DNA of 64,000 nt from Lanius collurio (lineage: Eukaryota > Chordata > Aves > Passeriformes > Laniidae). The translations under genes and the position numbers were made by a program. The first letter of the stretch is position 1; each line of letters starts with the position of its first letter. The DNA is taken from positions 14,383,855-14,447,854 of the forward strand of contig JACBWW010000012.1 in assembly GCA_020086605.1 (NCBI GenBank). Reading direction: 5' to 3'. The notes under the pieces are model-generated. The model did no database searches and was not told where the DNA came from. It worked only from the letters and a program-made list of their open reading frames with translations. Positions 61,165 to 64,000 of this stretch are shown piece by piece.

Positions 61165-64000
<2,836 letters not shown>

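Overview
The window looks like a nuclear chromosome segment from a bird. It has large introns with GT-AG junctions, CR1-type LINE 3' ends in both orientations, an avian-type LTR, CpG islands, AT-rich intergenic DNA and a 400-base assembly gap inside a GC-rich promoter. Nothing bacterial, plasmid-borne or CRISPR-like was seen.

Two genes are recognised, both on the minus strand. TOPAZ1 (right edge, about 61.2-63.5 kb) contributes its last three coding exons; its 5' part lies beyond the window. About 5.4 kb downstream, TCAIM is present with a complete coding sequence: ten coding exons from 53,095 down to 34,919. They join in phase to 1,470 nt, encoding 489 residues plus stop. A non-coding first exon is probable in the CpG island at 54.7-55.8 kb. 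From what I recall of the human map, the order TOPAZ1 then TCAIM, same strand, matches chromosome 3p21.

The left 34 kb has no recognised gene. Three minus-strand segments at 32.1, 29.4 and 27.6 kb have good splice sites, open frames and matching phases, so they look like exons of an unidentified gene (or gene remnant) downstream of TCAIM. Further left are an antisense CR1 copy (about 3-4 kb), an orphan CpG island (about 10.8-11.3 kb) followed by a CR1 tail, a second moderately GC-rich patch (about 21.9-22.3 kb) and candidate regulatory motif clusters.

Other structures worth attention: a perfect 21-bp stem / 5-nt loop hairpin in the last TCAIM intron, a 13-bp hairpin between TOPAZ1 and TCAIM, an antisense LTR in a TCAIM intron, and a phase-compatible extra exon of TCAIM. 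Family identifications come from remembered protein and repeat families, not from a database search.
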